Origin: Ischnura elegans
Taxonomy: Eukaryota; Arthropoda; Insecta; Odonata; Coenagrionidae
Length of the DNA stretch: 64,000 bases
Assembly: GCF_921293095.1 (NCBI RefSeq)
Contig: NC_060247.1
Coordinates: forward strand, 108,643,111 to 108,707,110
Direction of reading: 5' to 3'
In this document: in pieces, positions 1 to 12,802 of the stretch
Layout of the letters: each line of letters begins with the position of its first letter
How positions within the stretch are numbered: position 1 is the first letter of the stretch
The notes under the pieces: generated by a model
Database searches by the model: none
What the model was told of the DNA's origin: nothing
The model's input: the letters and a program-made list of their open reading frames with translations, nothing else
Program-made: the position numbers and the translations under genes

Positions 1-2595
1 AATATGCAGATAAATGTCAAGGGTCTACTCAAAATTTCAAGATGATAGCGTGAGTTTAAACAAGTAATTAAGGCCGTACCAAGCGGAGAGGGTTAAGGAG
101 TTGAAACTCCCGCCCCCCGAATTTATACGAAATACAGTCCTAGTTGTACCCCTTCAAAATGGACCCTCCACCTCTATTATTTGGCGCCGGAATTTTTTTA
201 TCTCTACGCATTAGTGAAAAAGAAGACGAAATGCGATTGGTCCAACGCAATACTCCGTCCTTATAAAACAGAACAACTTTTAAATATCGGGGGAAATTTG
301 AACCCCAGGGATCCCTAACCTCTGGCAACGGTCTTGGCAACGAACATTGATTATATCTGAACAGGGAACACTTCAACGATATAAGAGGCGCAACGCGAGG
401 AAACTGAAGGCAATGAGCAATCAAAAATTTAATGATAATATTGATTGAATTGTTTTATTACTAAAAAAGAAGAAAGAAAAGAATAGGAATTTGATTACAT
501 TCACATTGTAGCAACCTTAGGCGAAGAACCTGTTTTATGGCTACCATTATATACAAAAAGGTCATGATCACATAGTAACATTTTTAGACACAGCATTGAA
601 ATTTACAGTACATACAGCTTATCAAAGAAATATAACCTTCATAATTTGTCCTGCAAACAACCACGGCTGTATATTTTTCATTGTTGAGTAATAATTAATA
701 ACAATTTAATATTGAAAAAGTAGGATATTGACACATTTTCCTACCGAAAATATAACAAGAGAAGCCGCTCATGAATAACGCGTCTAATTTTATATATTTT
801 TAAAGCATTGAAGGTGCTTCCATCGTTCCAATTTATTGTCCGTTTATATTTCGTGATTGGAGGTAAAATTAATAGAAATAAATGACTTCATAAAAATCTG
901 CAACGTGCTTCAAAAAAACCCCAAAGGTAATCATAAAGCTTGGTAAACGAAGGGCCGGATAACAAGTTCACCCCTGAGTAGAATGAATTAACCTGGCGAT
1001 TGGGTTGCCAATCGGATAAGCCCGGGAATTGCGTCTTTCCGATTTCTGATTACTGAATGTCACCTGGCAAGCTTCGTAGGAGATAACCCTATGCAATCGA
1101 TAAGAAACCTATCAAACTGTTTTCCCGCACTGAAATTTCAGTCAACTGAAGTGCCATTCCCATCCAACTAACGTAATTTAAATTCATTTATAGAATTAAT
1201 TCACTAATTACTTGGGAATAGTAGTTTTATTGCCTACTCTCCTTTTTCATTGTTACTCTAAAACTAAGACGTAAGACCTATATAAGACTAAAAGTACTTT
1301 TTGTCATAACGACTTTCAAATTCCAATTTCAACCAACTTTATTTATTACTGAACATTACTAAGATCGTCATGGGAGCCTCTACAAAACATTAACATTTTT
1401 ACACTTAATTTCAAATAAATAATTCAAAGAAAGCCCAATTTTTCATTGGTGGTCGACAAAACCTTCGACAAGAGCCCCAGCGCTTTACCTTTCTTCATCC
1501 ATTGTGCCTACTCAATGCTCGACCGGCCAGCCGCTTGTAGACAGGGGATGAGAGCAGCCATTGATCCCTATAGCCAGGACACAGCAACGCATAACGTATG
1601 TGATATTACAGGAAAAGTTTTTGCGTGCCAATTTGGCTTGGCCTTAGCCCCTTCAAATTGGAATATGCCTATTCCGCTTTGAAACAATTTCTCTACAGAC
1701 CTAACGTTTGATTCTCACACAAATCTGAGTAGCAATCAAAATTACTCTGATTCATTATAGGTGTCATTGTGTTTTCACCATTTTTTATTGTGATGAAAAC
1801 CGCCAGTTTGAAGCGTGACGTCCAAGCTTGTGGTAGCCATGGCAGGCGTGGCTGGTTCCCCGTGTCTAGTGTATCCTCTTTCCCTGAAATTTAACCTGCA
1901 TGGATATGGCACCTCTTAAAAATCGTGAGGTCTAAATGCTGGAGGCCCACCATCCGAAGGCTCCGGGCAACCTCTGGAAGCCTTCGGCTTTTTCAGCACC
2001 TTCCATTTTTTTCAATAGAAGCGTCAAATTGATTATTTCGTATTATATAAGCTATGCCAGGCCATGCAGTGTATTTCCAGGAACAAACGAATGACTGACG
2101 AATGAACATAAAAGCGGGATAAAACAAGAGGTGCATAAGAAAAAAACAGAAAAAAGCGCGGATACAAATGTATAGCACTATACACTCTCGGTAAAGGCAC
2201 AAACGCTAGATCTGCTGATACTAGCCCATGCAACGAACCGCAATTGCTATTCAGGCTAAATAGGGATACAGAGCAAATTTTGACTTGCGCAGAATCAAAG
2301 GCATAGCTGCTATCTTACGCTAAGCTGTTTGAATTTTTACTGCTTACCAGATATCTCGCCAAAGAAAACTCGAAAATGGGCATCTTCTTTCACAATATCA
2401 CTTCCATTCGACTCCATGCCATTTGATCCACCCAAGAGGGTCAGATGTGGAGACTACCTCTTTTCATCTGCGGGACGTCGACCCAAAGGTAACCCAAAAT
2501 TTGTAAAGAAGAAAGAAAAGAAAATCACAACATAAATTCTTTGTGCAGCGGAGTGGAGCGGGGTAATACTGACGAGCTGAGAAGCAGTACTTTAA
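1..2595. other. Upstream intergenic stretch, nothing recognised
   Basis: Both strands were read and only short open frames without recognisable motifs were seen. The sequence is AT-rich with a few GC-richer patches, for example around 1480-1680 and 1800-2000, that do not resolve into exons. No terminal inverted repeats or target duplications were noticed here. Confidence 0.4.
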
Positions 2596-2812
2596 GGCCG
2601 TTTTACACGGAGCACGTCACTGCGCAATCTGACGTATGTACGAAGGCGCAATCAAAACTGCATCGTGTAAAGCGGTGAACTGCTAGAACACATGCGAGAA
2701 TGAGTGGGTGCAAGACGGCAAAATAGCCACTGCTCTAAGTTCGCATTCTCGCCATTTTCAAATGTTTCCTGTGCTAATTCCTGCGCAATGATGTGCCCCG
2801 TGTAAAGTGGCC
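2596..2812. mobile_element. Short MITE with inverted repeats reading GGCC..TTACACGG.GCAC
   Basis: The left end reads GGCCGTTTTACACGGAGCAC. The right end, reverse-complemented, reads GGCCACTTTACACGGGGCAC, and similarity continues inward through TGCGCAA. The element is 217 bp with no coding capacity. The TTACACGG-type core recurs inside near 2660 (GTGTAAAGCGG). I see no clear target duplication, so the superfamily is left open. It sits about 600 bases upstream of the photolyase start. Confidence 0.6.
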
Positions 2813-3417
2813 ATTATTATTACAGGTCTGAATCACTCCGCGTACCCTCACGCCTATATATGTCCTTATGTCCCACTGCGCCGTGCGGAGCTGACTAGCT
2901 GCAGTAGGGCAGGCAACATGTCCATTCGTACTATTCCCCCCCCCCTCCCCGAGTGTGTTCCTAAAGTGCATTTCCTAGAGCTTCTCATGGCACACTATCG
3001 TCGCCCTAAAATGAAATACCAGAAATTAATATTCCGCCGATAATGAAATAAAGCTCGCTGGAGCCAACTCCGGCCGACTGTGGGAATTCAAATTGCGCTC
3101 ACATTCTTCATGACAAAAGACGTACAAAAATTCTGTTCATGGCAAATAGCGCAAACAGGTTCGATTTAAACTGGTTAAGCTGGTTATAGAAGTTTAAAGG
3201 GACGCAAGGTAGGTTCTTGTCCGATGCCCGTAAATTTTAGATTTCATGTTGTCTTGCAATATTTTAATTTGAATTGGATGGTTATTGATTGACATTAATG
3301 CGTAAATTTCGCGTCGTCTCGTTCCACCGTGATCGGTAAACTTGTTTTGGCTAGTTCCTCAAAATTTTCGGCATTGGTGACGTCCTTGTTTCCGGAGAAC
3401 TGAGATTACCTTATGAG
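2813..3417. other. Presumed promoter and 5' UTR region of the photolyase gene
   Basis: This is the 605 bases between the MITE and the photolyase start codon. It holds a short C-run near 2938-2950 and no recognisable exon. The promoter and transcription start are inferred only from position; no strong TATA or initiator motif was singled out. Confidence 0.3.
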
Positions 3418-6400
3418 ATGAATCCAGCAGCAATTCAGTTCATTAAGACTGAAAATGTTTCTACTTCTGCTGGGCAGGGTCAGATTTCTGACATCCTGCT
3501 TAAGTTGGATAGGGATCGAAATAAGGTAACGCATTCAAGATAAGCTGGCCGCGTTATTAGTTTTAATAAACTGATGCCAAAGATGAACTTTTATCTCTCG
3601 TTAAATTTACTCAGGTAGCATCTTCGGCAGCAGCATATGATTTCAACTTGAAAAGAGTGAGACTTATGTCGGAGACAGAGAAAATTCCTGATCGAATGCA
3701 AGGAGTAGTTTACTGGATGTCGAGAGATGCCCGCGTACAAGGTATGTACTCCCTTTTCGTATTTAAATATATATTATGCAATTTGACGAAGTGTAAGGTT
3801 TCTACATGAAGTGTGAGTTAATTTTATACTCATTTCAGATAACTGGGCCATGTTGTTCTCTCAGAGAATAGCATTGAAACATAGAGTTGGACTACATGTA
3901 TGTTTCTGTCTTGTGCCAAAGTTTCTTGATGCAACAATTCGTCACTTCAAATTTTTACTTGGAGGTGAGTGTGCTCAATTGACGAAATATGCTCCCTATT
4001 CACGATCACTGCTTATGAAGAGTGTGGCATTTATATATATGACCCACTGAAGGTCCAGTCCTGTTATACTGCTCGATTGGTACCCAAGGGAAGTCCCCCC
4101 ACTTTATCTTGACTGTTTTTGTTTTTTCAAATATTCTAATGATTATATCTATGAAATACAGGCACAGTTGTGTTGCTGGAGTTGAATGGAGGTTGTACTA
4201 CAAACATGAATAGGGCTCTCGATATAATTCACATGGGGATTATGGATAGGGTGGAGGTAGGTGGGAGCATTGTTTTTAATACTGATAGATCATGTGTAAT
4301 TAAGTTCCAACATTACAAAAGTTTTTTATGTAGGTCACAAACGTAGACTCAGTACCTATAGCAGGTCAGTTAGTTTGGTGTTTAGCTTGTCTTTTATCTG
4401 TTGATTTATTTTTTCTAAAAAATCGCCTCCATGTTCATTAATATCTTCTTTTGGTTACATTTTCATGAAAGGGATTGATGAATTAATCAAGGTGAGTAAC
4501 CTGACAATGACTATTAAGGCTCATGACATGGTTGGAATATAAATTTAGAATTTATTTAGTTGTGCATGAAGACAGACACTTGGGTGCCTATGGCAATGAT
4601 ATCATCAGTGATTTTTCCCTCTCCACTCCCCAAGAGTTGAAGAGGGCTAAGTATTGTAGGTCTGTCTTTAGGCCTCTAAGAATAATGACCTGGGGCAAAG
4701 GATGAAAGCTGTCCTAATAGGAAAAATGATTATGCAAATTTTATTATGAATGTACAATTATATTTCTTTTCGTTACTCATGTAATAATGAATATAACTAT
4801 GAATGATAAAATGTCCATTTTTTCAATTATTTGCCTGAGCTTCCCCTTGCATAGTGAGTTATTCCCCGTACCCTTCCTCCTTGTGTAGGCTTTTGCGGTG
4901 TGGTGAGGATTCAATGATGTAGAGGTTTTCGGGGTTACTACCACGTAGATTCCGTGGAGAGGGCTGAATCACAATCCCGACTGTGACTATGCAAAAGTCA
5001 TTGCTAATGAAAAGGGATACTTCCCACGGATCATTAGGGAAGCTGTAGAGGAAATGAAGACACCGAACAACCTCAATAGTGAGGACGTATACGAACTCCC
5101 TAACACATGGAGAAGAGTCCTCAAGAGTAAACCTGGAGAGACAGGACAGAGCCATGAGGTGCTGACCAATGAGAAGCCATCCAGGCCTCCTGAACTAGCC
5201 AATGAGAAGACACCGGCCTCCGACGGGGTGTATAAGAGACGGGCAATACCTCGGATCTCCACTTCATTGACGTAAAGAAGCCTGCTGCAATGCCGGCAAA
5301 ACTGTAACTGTCGTCTGCGGAGATGAATCTACGCAGTAGTAACCCCAAAAACCTCCACGCTGAACCCATACCTTTCCTACTCATAATCAGTACTTTTCAA
5401 TGTTATGATGCATTGAATGTAAATTACTCTTGCAAAAAATTTGACAGTTTTAGCTTGATCAATGAAGTAACTACTCAAGATACATTTTCAAGAGACCATG
5501 TCCCTCTGTCTTTTGCAATAATATGTTGACTCCATTGGCTAGGTTTATTTTTTTTTGCTTGTTCATGTATGATATTTTTATTAGGTGCCATTTCTATTAC
5601 CTTTAATTGGCTTGATTTAAGCGAACTGGAGTTTCATTGCATTTTCTTCACCTTGTGATTGCAAGGCAATTACCTAATTTTGTATTTATAATGTTGTAAG
5701 TGTTTTAATGTCTCTTTTAGGTCTTCGCGTGGTGGAATCAGATTTGAAAAAACTGAATATTCAATTTCACCTCCTTCGTGGGAAAGCTGATGATGTCCTA
5801 CCTGAATTTGTAGAAAAGAACTCTATTGGAGCTGTTGTCACTGATTTTAGTCCACTTCGTACACCCTTGAGTTGGGTGAAGTCATTCAAGGAAAAATTGA
5901 ATCCTAGTATACCTTTCTGGCAGGTAATGTTCAATTTCTGCTAGTTCTAGCAAGTCACACAATCCATTAAGCTGGTGATAGTTATCAATAGTGTGAATGC
6001 TTAGTACAAATATATGGTTCAAGTTTCTGTGATTAAACTTACATTAGAAGGTCTTGATTATCTTAGCAGCCCTCTTCTCTGCTTTAGTTATATGTTGGAA
6101 AATATCATGTTCAAGTATGTTAACAATGTGACAGCCTGTACTGGCTCTTAGAAGAGCCTAACACTGCACTACACTACCTAAGCCTGTCACTAACACTGCA
6201 CTACACGTGGGGGCAATCCCCACGCATATGCATTACGATTTGTCTGAAGCCTTTTGCCCGACAGATGGAAATTGGCAAGGCAGTCTAAAGAGCCATGCCC
6301 GATGCTGTATGTGGCACCTCCATTCAAACCAATGCAAACCACGTCACATAAGGCACATTAAGGGAAAGCCATGCCATGCCCGGTGTGCAGCCAGCCCAAA

Positions 6401-9400
6401 ATTTTCTTCTCTCCCTGTGTAGAAAAACTTTCACTAGAACTCCAGGGAACAAAACAGTTCTTTCTGCAGCTCTTCTTGCTTAGAATTTTCTTTAAATGAA
6501 GTACTTTTCAAACTAACTATTCCTTTACTCCTACAAGGTTTAATGTAATACTCTAAATGAACAATCCTTTGAGAATTCCTAAGGGAACCGAGAATTGCTA
6601 CCAAGCTACAAAAAGAAACTAACTACTGCCAAAGACCAAACTGTACGTGTGCAAGCTGACTTCAAGCATCTAAAAATATGGAGGTTTTGTTTAAGAGCAA
6701 TTAAAATTTCTTATAGTTTATTAATAGTAATTTATGAACGATATGTCCTATAAACATAAGATTTGAAGCATTTTTGGCTAGTTTTGATTTTTTTTTTAAT
6801 TTCCTGAAATTAGCCAATATGCACTCTGTTGCTATTTCTTGCAAAATTTTTTCTATTCTTAGCATTAAATAATCTTATGATTTCCATTGTAGGTAGATGC
6901 ACACAACATTGTTCCAATGTGGGTCACCTCCAATGAATTAGAGTACGCAGCATACACAATTCGAGGAAAGATTAAACATCATCTGCCAGAGTTCCTAACA
7001 CATTTTCCACCTGTAATTTCACACCCTTATCCAGGCACAGTGAAAGCAGAGGTATGTTGTTGGTGTAATAAATTGTTTTAAAAAGTTTGACTTGAGCTGC
7101 TCGATAGCGGGTGAAAGAGAATAGTAGAGGATTAGAAAACCTTGAAGCCTGTATTTTTTATGCAATCAATCCCTGTCCTCATACTCTGCCACATATATCC
7201 TTGTTGTATGGATTATTATGACATAAAGAACAATCTCTCTTAATATCTACCTGCATGTCAATCTGAGCTCTTGACCACGTGTGCCCTATGGAACATTTGT
7301 TTAAAACTTAATTTACTTGCTTTACCCTTTGACACTCAAGTTGCCGATGTGGCTTTTGGTTTTTGCCTTAAAACGCTCAAAATGCTGATATATATCGGAC
7401 TCGTGTTTAATCCCATGTAAATTTTTATGTTTAGTAATATTTGTTTAATATATTTTTTGTTAGCAAAAACTTTTATTTTTTCATATAATTTATACTAATT
7501 TAATATGCAGACAAAAGTATATAGATATTTCATTATATATAATCAAAAGAATTTCTCTCTACTTCCAAATTCCTAATGTGTTCTTGAATCGGGCTCGAGA
7601 TTTCTGGGAGTGAAAATGGAAATTGCCTCAAGAGCGTAAGGATTATGTGCTTCTTTTAACTTTGGTTTGAGTATTTTCCTTTCTGGTATGGTATTTTTGC
7701 CTCTTAACTCCCACTGCACTGCTACACAGTCCATGAAACAAATTGATATTGATTGATTGTGTAACGTAGTTAGCATAGATGGGCTCTCTCTTTCTGGTCA
7801 CGTTTAAAAAAGATGCATTCCTTAAAACCAAGAAAAGAGATCGAGAGCCCTGAAAGTTGAGACATTGCTATTGAAAACCGAAATAAGAAAGTTAAATACA
7901 TGTACAATTTATATAAACTTCATCAAGGAAAACGTGGCTTCTTAAAATGAGCTCATTTAATTGATGTCTGTTCTTTTAACAAAAATAATGCATGACTTTA
8001 GTTATTTCCTTAATTTATGGGTGGTTAACAATCAGATTTACTTTAAAATCCTTTTCTATCAATGAAAGCATTTGGAAAAAGTATCCATAAAATTAGAATA
8101 AATTGATTTGTGCAACTTCAATGTCATCTTTCTCTGGTGTGCGTGCTAAATTAATTTAAATTTTTATTTCCTGGATAGCCTGTTGATTGGGCTGCTGCTG
8201 AAGCCTCATTGCAAGTTGATCAGAGTGTGAAAGAAGTTAGCTGGGCTGTTCCTGGAACCAGCGCTGGCCTTAACTATCTGCAATCTTTTGTTGCTAACAG
8301 GCTTCAACTTTATGCCACCAAACGTAATGAGCCTACTGTTAAAGCCCAAAGCAATTTATCACCATGGATTCATTTTGGTAAATATATATTTTGATAGTTA
8401 TATCCATTAACATATGAGATGGTTCCGTAGTCAAATGCCTGATCACTCTTTACTCCTAGTTACTGTTTTTGTGATTACATTTTTTGCAAAGGATGACCAA
8501 GGATAAACTAGCATATTTTATTTTCACGTGTTGTCATGCTTATGGCTCTGCTACTTTGCTTTATGTATTTGGAAGTGCAATTTGTGAGTACATAGTACAT
8601 TTTTATCCTTGTACACAATTTCTGTTCATCCACGTCACTTTGTCCTTAGAGATGACTAGTAATGCTCCCAAGCTTTTTGGGAGTTAAAACATTGTATGTA
8701 GTCTACAGGGAGGGTGTCACTTAATTTAAAGAATATTTTCCCAAGTATGGGTTTCATTCCAATTGAACTGTTCAAAAAGTATTTTCTCTGAAATAGGTTA
8801 TAGATGTGTTGTCACCCTGAAATTATAACAAGGCTTGTTTTCCCTATCCACCTAAAAATGTTGAGATGTGAAATGATTTGATGTTGTCGCAATGTCCATT
8901 TCATTCAAGTTTCCAGAATTTAATGTGTGATTACAGCATATTTCGTTTTGAATTTTCAGGGCAAATATCAATTCAGAGATGTGTTTTAGAAGTTCAGGAA
9001 AAAAGACCAAAGTGCCCAGAAAGTGTAGATGGGTGGGTTGAACAAGCAGTGATACGGCGAGAACTGGCTGATAACTTTTGTTACTTTAATCCCAATTACG
9101 ACAATTTGAATGGAGCTGATCAATGGGCAAAAGATACACTTAACAACCACAGGTTGGTGACTCAGTAGTACTGAGATTGAAAGGTTCGAGGAGAGATAGT
9201 CCAGAGAAATTAAATAAAAATGTTTGCCACTAGTAAAATTTTGATCATTAAATTTTCCACCTAGGTAATTTTTATCTATGATTTCAGCAAGTTTCTCATT
9301 TCATATTGTTGTAGTATTTACTGAATAATGATTAAACCAATGTTAATTTTTGTCTTGCAGAAAAGATAAGAGGGAGTATGTTTATTCGCTTGCCCAGTTT

Positions 9401-10358
9401 GAGGCAGCACGAACTCATGACGATCTCTGGAATGCTTCTCAAATCCAAATGATGCGGGAAGGCAAAATGCACGGATTCCTCAGAATGTACTGGGCAAAGA
9501 AGATTTTGGAATGGTCTGAAAGCCCTGATGATGCATTATCCATATCTATTTATCTTAATGATCGGTACAACTTAGATGGCAGAGATCCAAATGGATATGT
9601 AGGTTAGTATATGAAAGAATTCACTATTACTCACTACTTCCACCAGGGTACTAAGTAATTTTTGGTGGATTTTGAAAAAGTTTGCAGTTACACTCAACCT
9701 CTCTCGAAAATTTTATACATTACATTTCAATTCTGTCCCTACTCTTATGCCATTATTAACTTGATAATTTAAAAACACCAAAATGAAACAGTTGTAAAAA
9801 TAGCTGATAAATGTACAATTATTTCTGTGGTCTCCGACAGGTGATATCATGCCAAATGAAGCCAAATCAAATAAGCCCCGTGTGCCATGTTATTGTAATG
9901 CCAATGATGACTCTTTTTCATAATTAGGAAAATTATGAAATCCGCCAGCATAGCTAAATATTTTCTTTTGCTAGGCTGCTGTATGTTCATATGTATTGCC
10001 TAGAACCAATCAAAGTTGCGAACTCCTTTCTTGAGGGAGTAAGAACTTCACTCTATTAGATGTCACATCAAGATTATTACAAATACGTTTATATTGATCC
10101 TGGCTTTAAAATCATACATGTATATTGTGTAGGACTTCTGCAAATGCCACTGTCCTAAGCAAGTGTTACAATAACTATTAACTTTCTTCAGGTATAATGT
10201 GGTCAATATGTGGAATACATGACCATGGTTTTCCTGAGCGTCCTGTTCTTGGTCGGATTCGATGGATGAGCTATGAAGGCTGCAAAAGGAAATTTGATGT
10301 CATGAGCTTTGTGTCACGTTATGGAGCCAAGAAATACAGATACGAAGGGAAGAAGTAG
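3418..10358 (+). CDS. phr: Class II CPD DNA photolyase, 9 exons, complete
   Basis: This flavoenzyme uses light to split cyclobutane pyrimidine dimers in DNA, acting in the nucleus and possibly in mitochondria. Exons: 3418-3525, 3615-3741, 3839-3964, 5721-5923, 6893-7051, 8179-8377, 8960-9152, 9361-9602, 10192-10358. All introns are GT-AG and every phase joins, giving 1524 bases (507 aa plus stop), normal for the family (roughly 450-540 aa). The N-terminal antenna domain contains [15 protein letters not shown] (class II signature), followed by [16 protein letters not shown] and VTDFSPLR. The C-terminal FAD-binding half contains [81 protein letters not shown] and [20 protein letters not shown]. 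These are the family's conserved blocks, including the tryptophans of the electron-transfer chain. The first ATG giving this frame was taken as the start. Intron 3 carries an unexplained cryptic exon set and a Penelope fragment. Confidence 0.96.
4162..4491 (+). other. Cryptic or alternative mini-exon set inside photolyase intron 3
   Basis: Three short open segments have well-formed splice sites: 4162-4256 (after ACAG, before GTAGGT), 4334-4364 (after GTAG, before GTCAGT) and 4472-4491 (after AAAG, before GTGAGT). Phases are compatible with exon 3 upstream. The first two together are 126 bases, so they could be spliced into exon 4 in frame, adding 42 residues that include [20 protein letters not shown] and [12 protein letters not shown] do not recognise the peptide, and it is not part of known photolyases. 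It may be an unrelated nested gene fragment, an alternative cassette, or chance. Confidence 0.3.
4900..5290 (+). pseudogene. Penelope-like element fragment (C-terminal, GIY-YIG end)
   Basis: A frame from about 4987 reads [20 protein letters not shown], then [20 protein letters not shown]. This matches the conserved tail of Penelope-like retroelement proteins, where residues after the GIY-YIG nuclease read like RIIREAIEI..NNFNREDG..LP.TW. It continues open to about 5275 but has no reverse transcriptase part here. It is a 5'-truncated relic inside photolyase intron 3 (3965-5720). The family assignment is from memory of the motif. Confidence 0.55.
5924..6892 (+). other. Photolyase intron 4, nothing recognised
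   Basis: GT-AG intron of 969 bases. A small direct repeat of CACTGCACTAC occurs near 6163-6203. No exon or element ends were seen. Confidence 0.5.
7052..8178 (+). other. Photolyase intron 5, nothing recognised
   Basis: GT-AG intron of 1127 bases, AT-rich. The segment near 7320-7400 has a weak resemblance to the ends of TTAA-type MITEs (CCCTTTGACACTC) but lacks a partner end. Confidence 0.5.
8378..8959 (+). other. Photolyase intron 6, nothing recognised
   Basis: GT-AG intron of 582 bases with no repeats or coding segments seen. Intron 8 (9603-10191) is similar. Confidence 0.5.
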
Positions 10359-10988
10359 GACAACTACCTTATGCCATCCAAAGTACAACTGAAGCATTTT
10401 GTTACTTTTTATTCAAATGTATTTTACTGCCTCAGCTTCTTGAACTTGATTATTATTTTAACTGTGGAAAAGAATTCCTCTTTTTGTTGAGGTTCATTTC
10501 TCCACCTGCTAAAAGATTGGTTGTAAAACTGCTCTCTCAATTTTCCGTGATGCAAACCCAGCATTGAATCTATCTTTGGTTATGGGCTTTCCCAGCATTG
10601 ACTCTTTCTTGCTCATACTCATTAATTAGAATTAGTATTTGCATAAGTAATTAAGTTGATCTCAATGGCTTAATTTTTTACAAATGAAACAAAATATTCT
10701 TGACAGTGACACACTGGGTGGACATGCATTTTGTATGTATATTTACATGTACTTTTTAAATTCGACTTTTTCATGCACGCAGTATCCAAAGGAGGCATTA
10801 GGGAGTGTTAATGGTTGAATTATTTGATTGTGTGTTTAAATATCTTTGTTTTGAGATGATGCAGTGGTTGAGGTGACCTCTATAATGCCTTATATTGTCT
10901 GTGATATTAATCAGCAGGACCTTATCACCCATTATCATGTTAAAAGATGCAACTCACTTTTCTTAACAACTTTGTTATTTTAATTATT

Positions 10989-10994
10989 AATAAA
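10989..10994 (+). terminator. Polyadenylation signal AATAAA of photolyase
   Basis: AATAAA lies 631 bases after the photolyase stop codon, followed by T-rich sequence (TTTATTTGTTCTT). It is the best candidate for the 3' end of the transcript. Confidence 0.5.
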
Positions 10995-11042
10995 GATTTA
11001 TTTATAAGTATCAAACTCTTTATTTGTTCTTACGTTATCTAC

Positions 11043-11328
11043 TGTGGGACCATGGTGGCTTGATAGGCTTTGAGCTGTTATCAGGGGGTCCTGGGTTCAA
11101 ATTCTGGGTATAGCCTTTGGACACTCCCAAGTCAAAATCCTTTAAGTTATAGGTGTCTTGTGGAAAGGGTGTGGCCCCCTAACTTGAAAGAGTGGCATTA
11201 CATGCCTGTGGCATAGTCTAGCATCACCTATCCAAACCAACCTTTGGGCTGAATCAATGTGTGAGTGATAGTTATTATGTATTTCCTTCCATCTATATCC
11301 TGCCTTAACTTTAATATGTACATACATA
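11043..11328 (+). repeat. tRNA-derived SINE
   Basis: The segment starts GGGACCATGG and carries an A-box-like TGGCTTGATAGG (about 11055-11066) and a B-box-like GGTTCAAATTC (about 11094-11104), spaced as in an internal RNA polymerase III promoter. A non-tRNA body follows and ends in a short TACATACATA tail. No CCA end or cloverleaf suggests a working tRNA. It directly abuts the TA-flanked MITE at 11329. Call rests on the two boxes and overall layout. Confidence 0.55.
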
Positions 11329-11910
11329 CAGTGGAACCTCGTTAAAGCGAGTACGGGCTATAGCGACACCCCCGCTATTACGAGAGATAGCCGATGCACC
11401 GTCAATTTACCCTATAATAAGCGTGTTAAAGAATTCGTTTTTACGAGACCCTTTCGGTGTTGGCTCTCGCCATAGCGAGGGTTTCACCGCCGGAAGACTT
11501 TCATGAAGACTCCTTAACCTCTGTAATTGCTAGCGATCTGTTAGAAATGAAGTTAATGGAGTGCTCAGTCTCAAATGTATGTGGTAAACTGTCGTTCGAT
11601 AAATATAATGATGACAAAGCAATGCTTTGCATGATTTTTATTCAGTGCGGCGCTTATAAATTGTTTGAATAGTTAGTCGTTATTTGAGTAAGGAAATTTA
11701 GTGATGCAAAAAACCATCGCCTTTCGTCTGGATTTATGCTTACGTTTATCGGATAGATGTTTATCTGTCGCCGCACCACTCCTGTTCCTGTATATCTGTT
11801 CGCAACAGGTATATTGGCTATTATTTGCTCCACCTCCGGTAAAGCGACAATTCGCTATAGCGAGTGTTTATTAGTGCACCGTGGGGTGTCGTTATATCGA
11901 GGTTTAACTG
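11329..11910. mobile_element. MITE with CAGT..AACCTCG inverted ends (pogo/Tigger-like)
   Basis: The left end is CAGTGGAACCTCGTTAAAGC. The right end, reverse-complemented, is CAGTTAAACCTCGATATAAC, and further inward both ends share GACACCCC. Size is 582 bp with no transposase. The left flank is TA and the right flank is CA, so the expected TA duplication is degraded. The ends resemble those of pogo/Tigger elements elsewhere in the window. Confidence 0.7.
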
Positions 11911-12562
11911 CAGATAACTTTAGGTACATATTTTTGATATACCTACACATCAAATGAGTAAGGACATGCAAAATTCGAAAATGTGATGACGTGAATTCAG
12001 AATTTTATTTTATTGCTAGTGTCAACAATTCAAATGCGATGAGGTGCTTCAAACAGTTTTTCAAAGCACCTAACCACTAAAATCTTCAACTCTATGATTT
12101 TCTTTTGTTTTGTCACATTCAACAAACATATTATGAGTTATGACAAAGTGGGATAAAAGACACAAACAACTCTAAGCAGAATTTTGACATGGATGTAATA
12201 GTGCTGAAGACAAAACATTTCTCGAAACCTTTTTGCAATACTGTATTGTGGTAATTAAAGGACAGCTGCAAAAAACACATTTAGAGAGATAAAGAGAAGT
12301 CTAATGTTGAAAGTAGAACGTCTCAGCAAGCATTATATCAAAACTGTCTCACACAACCAGGAAGAAATATGCCTCTTATGCATTTTCAAAAGACACATTA
12401 AGAGGCATTCAACAAAGCAAAAATATTGCTTAGCACAGTTATGGAAGATGTTGAAGGCTCATTTTAAAGTATTTAATTCCATAGCTGCAATAGACCACTA
12501 CAAGTGTTATGCACAATATATTTACTTATTTTTACTGTATTCTTTAAACCAAAACTCAGCCT

Positions 12563-12690
12563 AGGAAGATGATGCCTTGGTACTTCAGCAGATAGAACAC
12601 CTCACATGAAAATTCAGATCAGGGTTTCAATCCCAGTCGAATCAAATGATTTTTCCTGTGTAGAATTTTTGTACTCACCTTCCACTCGTC
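12563..12690 (+). repeat. Possible tRNA-derived SINE head
   Basis: TTGGTACTTCAGCAGATAGA and a B-box-like GGTTTCAATCCCAGTCGA are spaced roughly as in a tRNA gene. The 5' and 3' limits are unclear, and no acceptor stem was found. Confidence 0.3.
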
Positions 12691-12802
12691 GGTAACTCCA
12701 TGAAGGTGAGCCACTAAGGTTTGCACAGTTATTTCCTTGGATAGTGACATTTTTATATTTCTCATGTACAGAGCTATTCTGTAATTCAAACAAACATAAG
12801 TA

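Noticed and set aside
4859-5384. Overlapping 73-98 codon frames on the - strand
   Set aside because: They are shadows of the Penelope-like fragment on +, whose translation matches a known family tail.
7320-7400. Possible TTAA-type MITE end (CCCTTTGACACTC)
   Set aside because: No TTAA directly outside and no partner end within 1 kb.
11043-11115. Candidate stand-alone tRNA gene
   Set aside because: A and B boxes are present but no acceptor stem or cloverleaf; it fits a SINE head better.
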